The position numbers and the translations under genes are program-made. A stretch of DNA of 64,000 bases from Burkholderia sp. WP9. Lineage in GTDB: Bacteria; Pseudomonadota; Gammaproteobacteria; Burkholderiales; Burkholderiaceae. Below the pieces are notes generated by a model. The model worked only from the letters and a program-made list of their open reading frames with translations, ran no database searches and was not told the DNA's origin. This document shows positions 46,111 through 53,414 of the stretch, piece by piece (the stretch's first letter is position 1; every line of letters begins with the position of its first letter). The stretch spans positions 2,914,001 through 2,978,000 of the forward strand of contig NZ_FNTG01000001.1 in assembly GCF_900104795.1 (NCBI RefSeq), written 5' to 3'.

Positions 46111-46809
46111 ATGCCCGATCTGATTCACAACCTCGAAGCGGTGCGGCAGCGCATCGCCATGGCCGCGCACGTGGCCGGACGCGATACGCGCTCGATCCAT
46201 CTGCTCGCGGTCTCGAAGACTTTCCCCGCCGAAGACGTGCGCGCCGCCTACGCAGCCGGCCAACGCGCGTTCGGCGAGAACTACGTGCAGGAAGCCATCA
46301 CCAAGATCGAGGCGCTCGCCGATCTGCGCGCCACGATCGAATGGCATTTCATCGGACCCTTGCAATCGAACAAGACACGGCCCGTCGCCGAGCACTTCGA
46401 CTGGGTACACTCGGTCGATCGGCTGAAGATCGCGCAGCGGCTCTCCGAGCAACGCCCGGACAACCTGCCGCCGCTGAACGTGTGTCTGCAGGTCAACATC
46501 AGCGGCGAGGCGTCGAAGAGCGGCGTGAGCATTCCCGAGGCGGTGGAAGTCGCGCACGCGATCGCCGCCCTGCCGAAGCTGAATTTGCGCGGCCTGATGG
46601 CGATTCCCGAACCGGCCGGCGGCATCGACGAGCAACGCGTGCCGCATCGGCAGTTGCGTGAGTTGTTCGAGCGTCTGCGCGACGACGGACTCGAACTCGA
46701 CACACTGTCCATGGGCATGTCGAGCGATCTCGAGGCCGCCGTGCTGGAAGGCGCGACGATCGTGCGCGTGGGTACCGCGATCTTCGGCGCGCGAGATTAC
46801 TCTAACTGA
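46111..46809 (+). CDS. yggS: PLP homeostasis protein (YggS/PLPBP family)
   Basis: Cytoplasmic pyridoxal phosphate-binding protein that buffers PLP and affects amino acid metabolism; no enzymatic activity is known. The PLP lysine is Lys36 in LLAVSKTFPAEDVRAAY. FGENYVQEA, WHFIGPLQSNKTRPVAEHFDWVHSVDR, LMAIPEP and TLSMGMSSDLEAAVLEGATIVRVGTAIFGAR are the family blocks. Length 232 residues. It is followed 78 bases later by proC, a common pairing. Its stop codon lies inside a triplicated 11-base repeat. Confidence 0.96.
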   Translation: MPDLIHNLEAVRQRIAMAAHVAGRDTRSIHLLAVSKTFPAEDVRAAYAAGQRAFGENYVQEAITKIEALADLRATIEWHFIGPLQSNKTRPVAEHFDWVHSVDRLKIAQRLSEQRPDNLPPLNVCLQVNISGEASKSGVSIPEAVEVAHAIAALPKLNLRGLMAIPEPAGGIDEQRVPHRQLRELFERLRDDGLELDTLSMGMSSDLEAAVLEGATIVRVGTAIFGARDYSN

Positions 46810-46832
46810 GCTCTAACTGCGCTCTAACTGAG
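46800..46832 (+). repeat. Three tandem 11-bp repeats across the yggS stop codon
   Basis: CTCTAACTGAG (46800-46810), CTCTAACTGCG (46811-46821) and CTCTAACTGAG (46822-46832) are contiguous. The first copy contains the final yggS codons and its TGA. The unit length is not a multiple of three, so further copies would be out of frame but harmless. Confidence 0.85.
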
Positions 46833-46887
46833 CCTCACGAGCCTTTTCCGGCTGCTGGGCTCTTCACTGCACTTCCTTCGGAACATC

Positions 46888-47703
46888 ATGAAAATTGCTT
46901 TTATCGGCGGGGGCAACATGGCTGCCGCGTTGATCGGCGGCCTCATCAAGCGTGGCGTCGCGCCCGCTGACCTCTACGCAATCGATCCCAACGAAGACGC
47001 ACGCAAGCGCAATGAGCAGCAATTTGGCATCAAGACCGGCGCCGCGGCGGATGCCGCGCTCGCCGCCTACGACGCCGTCGTGCTGGCAGTGAAGCCGCAA
47101 ATCCTGAAGAGCGTCGCGGAGTCTTTGGCGCCGCATCTGAACGCGTCGCAACTGGCTGTGAGCATCGTCGCGGGTATTCGCATGGGCGACATGTCGCGCT
47201 GGCTGAACGGCCACAACCGTATCGTGCGCGTCATGCCGAATACGCCGGCGCTGATCGGCATGGGCGTAACGGGTCTCGTGGCGACCGCAGGTGTGGACGA
47301 AGCGGGCCGCGCGCTCGCGTCGCAAGTGCTCGGCGCGGTCGGCGAAACGGTCTGGTTCGACGACGAAGCGAAGATCGACGCCGTTACCGCAATCTCGGGC
47401 AGCGGGCCGGCCTACGTGTTTTATTTCATCGAGGCGTTGCAGGAAGCCGCGCGCCAACTCGGCATGGATGAAGCGCAAGGCCGCGCGCTGGCCGTGGCGA
47501 CCTTCACCGGCGCGGCGCAACTGGCGGCGAATTCCGATGAGCCGCCGAGCCTGCTGCGCGAACGCGTGACATCCAAAGGCGGGACCACGGCGGCGGCGCT
47601 GGCGTCGTTCGAGGCGAGCGGAATCAAGGATGCGATCGTGCGCGGCGCACTCGCCGCCAACGCCCGTGCGAGAGAAATGGGCGACGAACTCGGCCAGCAG
47701 TAA
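46888..47703 (+). CDS. proC: Pyrroline-5-carboxylate reductase ProC
   Basis: Reduces 1-pyrroline-5-carboxylate to proline with NAD(P)H. The dinucleotide site is KIAFIGGGNMAAALIGGLI at the N-terminus. AVKPQILKSV, IVRVMPNTPALIGMGVTGL, TAISGSGPAYVFYFIEAL and the C-terminal RERVTSKGGTTAAALASFEASGIKDAIVRGALAANARAREMG are the ProC signature. Length 271 residues. It ends convergent with ubiA across a 95-base gap with no clear terminator. Confidence 0.97.
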   Translation: MKIAFIGGGNMAAALIGGLIKRGVAPADLYAIDPNEDARKRNEQQFGIKTGAAADAALAAYDAVVLAVKPQILKSVAESLAPHLNASQLAVSIVAGIRMGDMSRWLNGHNRIVRVMPNTPALIGMGVTGLVATAGVDEAGRALASQVLGAVGETVWFDDEAKIDAVTAISGSGPAYVFYFIEALQEAARQLGMDEAQGRALAVATFTGAAQLAANSDEPPSLLRERVTSKGGTTAAALASFEASGIKDAIVRGALAANARAREMGDELGQQ

Positions 47704-47798
47704 GCGCGTAAGCAGCGCATTGGAACTGAACGCCGCAGCGGTTCGATTCAAGCCGCCGCGGCGCTAGCGACGAAGAAACCCAAAGCCCTTGGGGAAAA

Positions 47799-48662
47799 TC
47801 AAACCCACGCCGCCGCGTAATGCGCGGCGATACCGGCGAACAGCGCGCCGCCCAGCCAGTTGTTATGCCGGAACGCCGCGAAGCACGCCATCCGTTCGCG
47901 ATGGCGAATCAGCGTGTAGTGATAGATCGCGCAGCCCGCGGCCGCCGCCCAACCCAGCCAATACAGCACGCCGAAACCGAGCATCAGGCCGATACCCACG
48001 TAGATCCCCAGCGTCACCGCGTAGCAGAGCATGATCGCGGCCACGTCGAAGCGGCCGAACGTCAGCGCCGACGTGCGGATGCCGATCTTGATGTCGTCGT
48101 CGCGGTCGACCATCGCATATTCGGTGTCATACGCCACCGACCAGAATACATTGGCCAGCAGCATCACCCAAGCGAGCATCGGCACGTGGTTCTGAATCGC
48201 GGCGAACGCCATGGGAATGCCGAAGCCGAACGCGATGCCCAGATAAGCCTGCGGAATCGCGAAGAACCGCTTGGTGAACGGATACGAACCGGCGACGAAA
48301 AGCGCCGCCACCGAGAGTTCCTTGGTCAGCGTATTCAGCGGCAGGATCAGCAGAAATGCCAGCAACGACAAAGCGGCGGCGAGCGCCACCGCTTCCCACG
48401 CCTTGATCTTGCCCGACGTGATCGGACGATTCTCGGTGCGCTTCACATAACGGTCGAAATCGCGGTCGGCGTAGTCGTTGATTGCGCAACCCGCCGAGCG
48501 CATCAGCACCGTGCCCACCGTGAAGATCACCAGCAGCGGCAACGACGGACGACCGTCCGACGCGATCCACAGCGCGTTGAGCGTCGGCCACAGCAGCAGC
48601 AGGCTGCCGATCGGCTTGTCCATGCGCACGAGGCGCAGATACAGGGGAAGTCGGGCGAACAT
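47799..48662 (-). CDS. ubiA: 4-hydroxybenzoate octaprenyltransferase UbiA
   Basis: Integral membrane prenyltransferase joining the polyprenyl chain to 4-hydroxybenzoate in ubiquinone synthesis. The first Asp-rich motif is NDYADRDFD at 62-70 and the second is [16 protein letters not shown] near 185-200. [19 protein letters not shown] start ([20 protein letters not shown]) and several hydrophobic helices fit the family. Length 287 residues. ATG 48662 is used because the longer frame crosses the dps terminator. It is separated from dps by that terminator, so it likely has its own promoter. Confidence 0.95.
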   Translation of the reverse strand: MFARLPLYLRLVRMDKPIGSLLLLWPTLNALWIASDGRPSLPLLVIFTVGTVLMRSAGCAINDYADRDFDRYVKRTENRPITSGKIKAWEAVALAAALSLLAFLLILPLNTLTKELSVAALFVAGSYPFTKRFFAIPQAYLGIAFGFGIPMAFAAIQNHVPMLAWVMLLANVFWSVAYDTEYAMVDRDDDIKIGIRTSALTFGRFDVAAIMLCYAVTLGIYVGIGLMLGFGVLYWLGWAAAAGCAIYHYTLIRHRERMACFAAFRHNNWLGGALFAGIAAHYAAAWV

Positions 48663-48758
48663 GGGCGGAATCGGTGAAGTGCGAGACAGTGCGGCTATTT
48701 TACGGGATGCGGACGGCGGGTCGCCGCCGCGTGAGCAAGTCCGACAAGTCGGCGGCGC

Positions 48759-48794
48759 AAAAAACAAAGCCTCCCGCGCTGGGAGGCTTTGTTT
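48759..48794 (-). terminator. Intrinsic terminator of dps
   Basis: AAACAAAGCCTCCC / GGGAGGCTTTGTTT form a 14-bp perfect stem with a 5-base loop. On the minus strand a run of six T residues ends the element (48764-48759). It lies about 87 bases past the dps stop. Confidence 0.92.
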
Positions 48795-48880
48795 GCCTTG
48801 CTTTGCATCACGTTTCAACGCCGGCGCCGAACCGAAGCACCGCGCTGAAACCCGGGCGAAACGCCCGCTGCGCGCACCGC

Positions 48881-49378
48881 TTACGCCAGCATCGAGCGCA
48901 GCATCCACGCGGTCTTTTCGTGCGTTTGCATGCGTTGCGTCAGCAGGTCGGCGGTCGGCTCGTCGTTGGCGGCTTCCGTCGACGGGAAAATCGCGCGTGC
49001 GGTGCGCACCACGGCTTCCTGACCTTCCACCAGCTGGCGGATCATTTCTTCCGCAGCCGGTACGCCATCCGCTTCCGGAATGGACGACAGCTTGGCGAAT
49101 TCCTTGTAGCTGCCCGGCGCATGCACGCCCAGCGCGCGAATCCGTTCAGCGATCGAATCGACCGCCAGCGCCAGCTCGTTGTATTGCGTTTCGAACATCA
49201 GGTGCAGCGTATTGAACATCGGACCCGTCACGTTCCAGTGGAAGTTGTGGGTCTTCAGATACAGCGTGTAGGTGTCGGCGAGCAGGCGCGACAGCCCTTC
49301 TGCAATCTTCTTGCGATCCTTGTCGCTGATCCCGATATTGACGTGCTGTACGGCTGCTGCGGCTTCTTTTTTGGCCAT
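48881..49378 (-). CDS. dps: Dps-type ferritin-like DNA-protecting protein
   Basis: Dodecameric ferritin-like protein that oxidises Fe2+ with H2O2 and stores it, limiting Fenton damage and compacting DNA. The Dps ferroxidase ligands are in [40 protein letters not shown] (His, Asp, Glu of the H-x(10-12)-D-x3-E arrangement). Length 165 residues. The ATG has an excellent GAAGGAG site. Its clustering with katA and oxyR strongly suggests peroxide induction. A 6-bp inverted repeat (GTTTGC-5-GCAAAC, 49423-49439) lies 45-60 bases upstream as a possible operator. Confidence 0.95.
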   Translation of the reverse strand: MAKKEAAAAVQHVNIGISDKDRKKIAEGLSRLLADTYTLYLKTHNFHWNVTGPMFNTLHLMFETQYNELALAVDSIAERIRALGVHAPGSYKEFAKLSSIPEADGVPAAEEMIRQLVEGQEAVVRTARAIFPSTEAANDEPTADLLTQRMQTHEKTAWMLRSMLA

Positions 49379-49530
49379 GATGACTCCTTCGAAGAGTGAT
49401 ACGAACCGGTCGGCAAGTGACGGTTTGCGGATAGCAAACTCGACATAACGAACGCCCGACAGTTTAGCTTAGAAAGCTGCTGCGCCCGTATGACGCGTGG
49501 CCACTTGCCGCAACCACGGCACGCCTTCTA

Positions 49531-49692
49531 TCAGCCGCCCAGCGCGTGTTGCAGCGCCTGCGCGGCGATCACCGCGAACCCGCTCGTGACGATCGCAAAA
49601 CCCACGGCCTTACGCGCCATCAACGCGTACTGCTGTTGCGCGCCGCGCGCGGCTCGCGTGCCGCCCAATGTGGCCATCATCATCTGCATCAT
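49531..49692 (-). CDS. Small hypothetical membrane protein downstream of katA (53 aa)
   Basis: Unrecognised. The ATG at 49692 has AGGAG 7 bases upstream. The N-terminus is a Met run (MMQMMMATLGGTRAARGAQQQ). The C-terminal half (KAVGFAIVTSGFAVIAAQALQHALGG) is hydrophobic with a final Gly-Gly and could be a single membrane helix. It starts 86 bases after the katA stop and is followed by dps on the same strand, so it probably belongs to the peroxide-defence transcription unit. Its hydrophobic half recalls that of the 45-aa ORF on the other side of katA. Nothing else can be said about function. Confidence 0.6.
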   Translation of the reverse strand: MMQMMMATLGGTRAARGAQQQYALMARKAVGFAIVTSGFAVIAAQALQHALGG

Positions 49693-49778
49693 GATCGTGC
49701 TCCTTCGGTTCGTATCGATACCGGCGGGACGCAGATGCGTCCCGCTTTGCTGCATCACTTGAACTGCTGCGTGGCGGC

Positions 49779-51233
49779 TTACTTGTTGTTGCCTTCCGCC
49801 AGGTCGGCCAGCGCCGCGATCACGCCTTGTGCATAAGCCGGGTCGATGCGGCGGAAATGTTCGATCTGCCGCGCGACGATCTCCTGCGGCACGCCGTTGA
49901 TATGGCGTGCGATGTTGCCGAACAGACGCTCGCGCTGAGCCGTATCGAAGAGCGCGAACAGCATGGCGGGCTGCGTGTAGTAATCGTCGTCGAGACGATG
50001 ATCGTAGCGATCCACCGCGCCCGCCGCGAGCGGCGGTTCGGACGCGTTGGCGTCCTGCGCGAAGTCGCCGAACCGGTTCGGCTCGTAATTCACATTGCCG
50101 CCGAGATTGCCGTCCGCGCGCATCGCGCCGTCGCGATGGAACGAATGCGGGCTCGGCACGCGCGATGCGTTCACCGGAATCTGATGGTGGTTCACACCGA
50201 GCCGATAGCGCTGCGTGTCGCCATACGAGAACAGACGACCCTGCAACAGACGATCCGGCGAGAAGCCGATCCCAGGCACCACGTTGGCCGGCGTGAACGC
50301 CGCCTGCTCCACGTCCGCGAAATAGTTGGCCGCGTTGCGATTCAACTCGATCGTGCCCACGTCGATCAGCGGATAGTCCTTCTGCGACCACACTTTCGTG
50401 ATGTCGAACGGATTGAAGCGATACGTTGCGGCTTCGGCTTCCGGCATCACCTGAATGGCGAAGCGCCATTTCGGGAAGTTGCCCTGCTCGATGTTCGTCA
50501 GCAGATCGCTTTGAGCGCTTTCGCGGTCTTGCGCGACCACTTGTGCGGCCTCGGCGTCGGTAAAGTTCTCGATGCCTTGCATCGACTTGAAATGGAACTT
50601 CACCCAGAAACGCTCGTTGGCCGCGTTGATGAACGAGTACGTGTGCGAGCCGAAGCCGTGCATCTGACGGTAGTTTTGTGGAATGCCGCGATCGCTCATG
50701 AGGATCGTCACCTGATGCAGCGACTCCGGATGACGCGACCAGAAATCCCACGCGGCCACATTGCTGCGCATGTTCGTGTACGGGTCGCGCTTTTGCGTGT
50801 GGATGAAGTCAGGAAACTTCAACGGATCGCGGATAAAAAACACGGGCGTGTTGTTGCCGACCACGTCCCAATTGCCTTCTTCCGTGTAGAACTTGATCGA
50901 GAAACCGCGCACGTCGCGTTCGGCGTCGGCCGCGCCGCGCTCGCCGGCAACCGTCGAAAAGCGCATGAAAAGCGGCGTTTCCTTGCCGACCTGCGCGAAC
51001 ACCTTCGCCTTCGTGAAACGCGAGATATCGTGCGTGACCTTCAGCGTGCCGAAAGCGCCCGAACCTTTGGCGTGGACACGGCGCTCCGGAATCACTTCGC
51101 GATCGAAGTGGGCGAGTTTTTCCAGCAGCCAGACGTCTTGCAGAACAACCGGGCCGCGCGCGCCGGCGGTCATCGAATTCTGGTTGTCGGCGACGGGTGC
51201 CCCGGCGGCATTGGTGAGCTTACGTTCGGACAT
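49779..51233 (-). CDS. katA: Monofunctional haem catalase KatA
   Basis: Converts H2O2 to water and oxygen. The 484-residue, small-subunit clade 3 catalase shows the distal His region [82 protein letters not shown] and the proximal haem-ligand block [24 protein letters not shown] (Tyr ligand). No flavodoxin-like extension is present. The ATG has AGGAG 6 bases upstream. It is flanked by two small ORFs and lies directly downstream of oxyR, which probably activates it. Confidence 0.97.
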   Translation of the reverse strand: MSERKLTNAAGAPVADNQNSMTAGARGPVVLQDVWLLEKLAHFDREVIPERRVHAKGSGAFGTLKVTHDISRFTKAKVFAQVGKETPLFMRFSTVAGERGAADAERDVRGFSIKFYTEEGNWDVVGNNTPVFFIRDPLKFPDFIHTQKRDPYTNMRSNVAAWDFWSRHPESLHQVTILMSDRGIPQNYRQMHGFGSHTYSFINAANERFWVKFHFKSMQGIENFTDAEAAQVVAQDRESAQSDLLTNIEQGNFPKWRFAIQVMPEAEAATYRFNPFDITKVWSQKDYPLIDVGTIELNRNAANYFADVEQAAFTPANVVPGIGFSPDRLLQGRLFSYGDTQRYRLGVNHHQIPVNASRVPSPHSFHRDGAMRADGNLGGNVNYEPNRFGDFAQDANASEPPLAAGAVDRYDHRLDDDYYTQPAMLFALFDTAQRERLFGNIARHINGVPQEIVARQIEHFRRIDPAYAQGVIAALADLAEGNNK

Positions 51234-51325
51234 GCGTGACTCCTGAATGGCTTTTATCGAAACAGAATGGGGGGAGAGGCGCGCGGCGCACTGATGTCAG
51301 AGGCTCATGCGTTGTGCGTGATGCG

Positions 51326-51463
51326 TCATGCGGACAAGGCCCGATCGACCAGCAGGGACAACGCGACGGTGCGCATGCTGAGCATCGACACGGCAAAGCC
51401 ACCGGACGCGACGACCGGTTGTGCGGCGAGGGCTTGAGCGGGCTGCGGGTTCAGTTGCGTCAT
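51326..51463 (-). CDS. Small hypothetical protein between oxyR and katA (45 aa)
   Basis: Unrecognised. ATG at 51463 is preceded by TGGAGGAAATC, a near-perfect Shine-Dalgarno site at 6 bases. The N-terminus is Gln/Ala/Pro-rich (MTQLNPQPAQALAAQP) and the rest is mostly hydrophobic (VVASGGFAVSMLSMRTVALSLLVDRALSA). It is the first ORF after the predicted promoter at 51507-51560 and ends 93 bases before katA. It may be a translated leader of the katA mRNA or a small membrane-active peptide; neither can be proved here. Confidence 0.62.
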   Translation of the reverse strand: MTQLNPQPAQALAAQPVVASGGFAVSMLSMRTVALSLLVDRALSA

Positions 51464-51506
51464 GATTTCCTCCAGGTCTTGTGGGATCGGGCGATCCATG
51501 GAGGAA

Positions 51507-51560
51507 ACTATATCAACACTATCGAATAATCGTGTTTGATTAATTTTATCTATTCGATAG
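51507..51560 (-). promoter_or_regulatory. Predicted katA-operon promoter with long inverted repeat
   Basis: Minus-strand TATAGT (51512-51507) is a good -10 but lacks a -35, as expected for an activator-dependent promoter. Immediately upstream, CTATCGAATA (51519-51528) and TATTCGATAG (51551-51560) are perfect 10-bp inverted arms whose centres are 32 bp apart, three helical turns. A further CTAT lies at 51570. OxyR is the obvious candidate ligand, but the spacing does not match the classic four-element ATAG-N7-CTAT pattern. Confidence 0.55.
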
Positions 51561-51645
51561 GCGCTGCAGCTATCGACACCCATGACGGGCGCCGGGCCGG
51601 CTGCCGCAGATGCGCGGCGAACCGGCCTGGAAGCGGGTGTGACCG

Positions 51646-52605
51646 TTAGTTGACGGCGACCGGCAAGTCGAGCTTTTTGACGCCCGGCAGATCGCAGGCG
51701 CTGATAGCATCGCAAATCGCGTCGATGGCGGGCATGCGCGTGAAGCTTTTGCGCCAGGCCAGCACGACGCGGCGATCCGGTACGGGTTCGTCGAAGGCGA
51801 CGTAGCTGAGCAGGCCGGCGTCGATGCCGCCGGCGTGCGGCTTGACTTCGTGCACCGACATGCGCGGCAGCACGGTAATGCCGACGCCGCTCGCCACCAT
51901 ATGGCGAATGGTTTCCAGCGACGACCCTTCGAAGGTCTTCTGAATACCGTCCGCGTTTTGCGAAAAGCGCATCAGTTCCGGGCAGACGCCCAGTACGTGG
52001 TCACGGAAGCAGTGGCCGCTGCCGAGCAGCAGCATGGTTTCCTGCTTCAGATCGTCGGCGTCGATTTTCGGGCGATTTTCCCAGGCGTGACCGGACGGCA
52101 GCGCGACCACGAAGGGTTCGTCGTACAGCGGGCGCAGCATCAGGCCGGTTTCTGGAAAAGGCAGGGCCATGATGGCGACGTCGATTTCGCCTTGTTTGAG
52201 CAGTTCGATCAGCTTGAGCGTGTAATTTTCCTGCAGCATCAAGGGCATTTGCGGGACGCGCTTGATCATCTGCTTGACGAGCGTGGGCAAGAGGTACGGC
52301 CCGATCGTGTAGATGACGCCGAGGCGCAGCGGCCCGATCAGCGGATCTTTGCCCTGTTTGGCGATTTCCTTGATGGCGAGCGTCTGCTCGAGGACACGTT
52401 GAGCTTGCGTGACGATCTGTTCGCCGATCGGCGTGACGCTCACTTCGCTGGTGCCGCGCTCGAAGATCTGGACGTTGAGCTCGTCTTCGAGCTTTTTGAT
52501 GGCGACCGACAGGGTCGGCTGGCTGACGAAACACGCTTCGGCGGCCCGGCCGAAGTGCCGCTCGCGGGCAACCGCGACGATGTATTTCAATTCGGTGAGC
52601 GTCAT
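51646..52605 (-). CDS. oxyR: Hydrogen peroxide-sensing LysR regulator OxyR
   Basis: Redox-switch transcription factor. The N-terminal LysR HTH is MTLTELKYIVAVARERHFGRAAEACFVSQPTLSVAIKKLEDELNVQIFERG. The two redox cysteines are present at exactly the E. coli positions, Cys199 and Cys208 in GSGHCFRDHVLGVCPE, so disulfide sensing should be intact. Length 319 residues. Downstream on the same strand lie the small ORF, katA and dps, which are probably its targets. Unlike the usual divergent LysR layout, the regulator is tandem with its presumed targets. Upstream is the repeat-filled 809-base interval. Confidence 0.97.
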   Translation of the reverse strand: MTLTELKYIVAVARERHFGRAAEACFVSQPTLSVAIKKLEDELNVQIFERGTSEVSVTPIGEQIVTQAQRVLEQTLAIKEIAKQGKDPLIGPLRLGVIYTIGPYLLPTLVKQMIKRVPQMPLMLQENYTLKLIELLKQGEIDVAIMALPFPETGLMLRPLYDEPFVVALPSGHAWENRPKIDADDLKQETMLLLGSGHCFRDHVLGVCPELMRFSQNADGIQKTFEGSSLETIRHMVASGVGITVLPRMSVHEVKPHAGGIDAGLLSYVAFDEPVPDRRVVLAWRKSFTRMPAIDAICDAISACDLPGVKKLDLPVAVN

Positions 52606-52783
52606 TGGGGGACCAATCAGTGCGATGAGTTTGATAGGTTCTAGTTATACACCTATAGGGTCGGTTCGCCAACCTCCTGGGGTTGTGTGGGGGGCTTTTG
52701 GGGTTTGGGTTATGGGTCTTTGGTCTTTGGCCTTTCCTTGCTTTCTTAGTGGTCCATTAGCGTTGCCCCTGTGCGGGGCGGCA

Positions 52784-52815
52784 CCTACTTTCTTTGCCGC
52801 GGCAAAGAAAGTAGG
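52784..52815. repeat. Perfect 32-bp palindrome, left arm
   Basis: Half-site CCTACTTTCTTTGCCG is followed directly by its exact reverse complement with no loop. The identical 32 bases recur at 53273-53304. Confidence 0.95.
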
Positions 52816-53272
52816 CAAAGAAAGCCGCTTTGAACCGCCAACTCTTAAGCGGGTCCCCCGCGCAGCCACGGTAGTGGCCCATCTGGAATCCGTGCCCTCG
52901 CACATTCGGCGTTCGTGACAAGGCCGTCATACATCCTGCCTCGCGCTGCGCGCTCGCCAGAACGGTGCGCCATAAAACAAGTGGTTTGATCGTGTTTGCG
53001 GGTCCTCCGCTTCGCGTCGACGAAGTGCCGACAAGCGTGGCGAGTGGGGCGAGGTGCGGCGGTATGCCACGACAGCGCCTAACGGGCAAACGCCCGCGAA
53101 CAAACGCATCACCGCCAGATGAACGACCACCACGGCGCGCGCAGCGCCGCCGGAAGAATGACGGCCGTGTCACGAGCGCCGAATGTGCGAGGGCACCGAT
53201 TCCAGATGCACCACTACCGTAGCTGTGCGGGGGACCCGCTTATGGGCTAGCGGTTCAAAGCGGCTTTCTTTG

Positions 53273-53304
53273 CCTACTTTCTTTGCCGCGGCAAAGAAAG
53301 TAGG
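53273..53304. repeat. Perfect 32-bp palindrome, right arm
   Basis: Second exact copy of the palindrome at 52784-52815, placed in the mirror-image arm. It is preceded by a further CTTTCTTTG half-repeat that is also mirrored in the left arm. Confidence 0.95.
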
Positions 53305-53414
53305 TGCCGCCCCGCACAGGGGCAACGCCAATAGACCACTAAGAAAGCAAGGAAAGACCAACAAACCCCAAACCGGCCACAAACGCGCCGCGCAGGCAAA
53401 AAAAGCCACCAACA

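Larger units (their letters stand above)
52606..53414. repeat. Large inverted intergenic repeat (REP/MITE-like) between oxyR and recG
   Basis: This 809-base gene-free interval contains two arms in opposite orientation: about 52729-52930 and 53152-53359. They are nearly identical over about 200 bases, separated by about 220 bases. Each arm holds a perfect 32-bp palindrome (52784-52815 and 53273-53304) with half-site CCTACTTTCTTTGCCG. The element resembles palindromic intergenic repeats common in Paraburkholderia. Short open frames within the arms share sequence only because the DNA is repeated and are not called as genes. No transposase, no target-site duplication recognised. The 70 bases directly before oxyR contain CTATAGGG near 52653 but no clear promoter. 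Confidence 0.85.
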
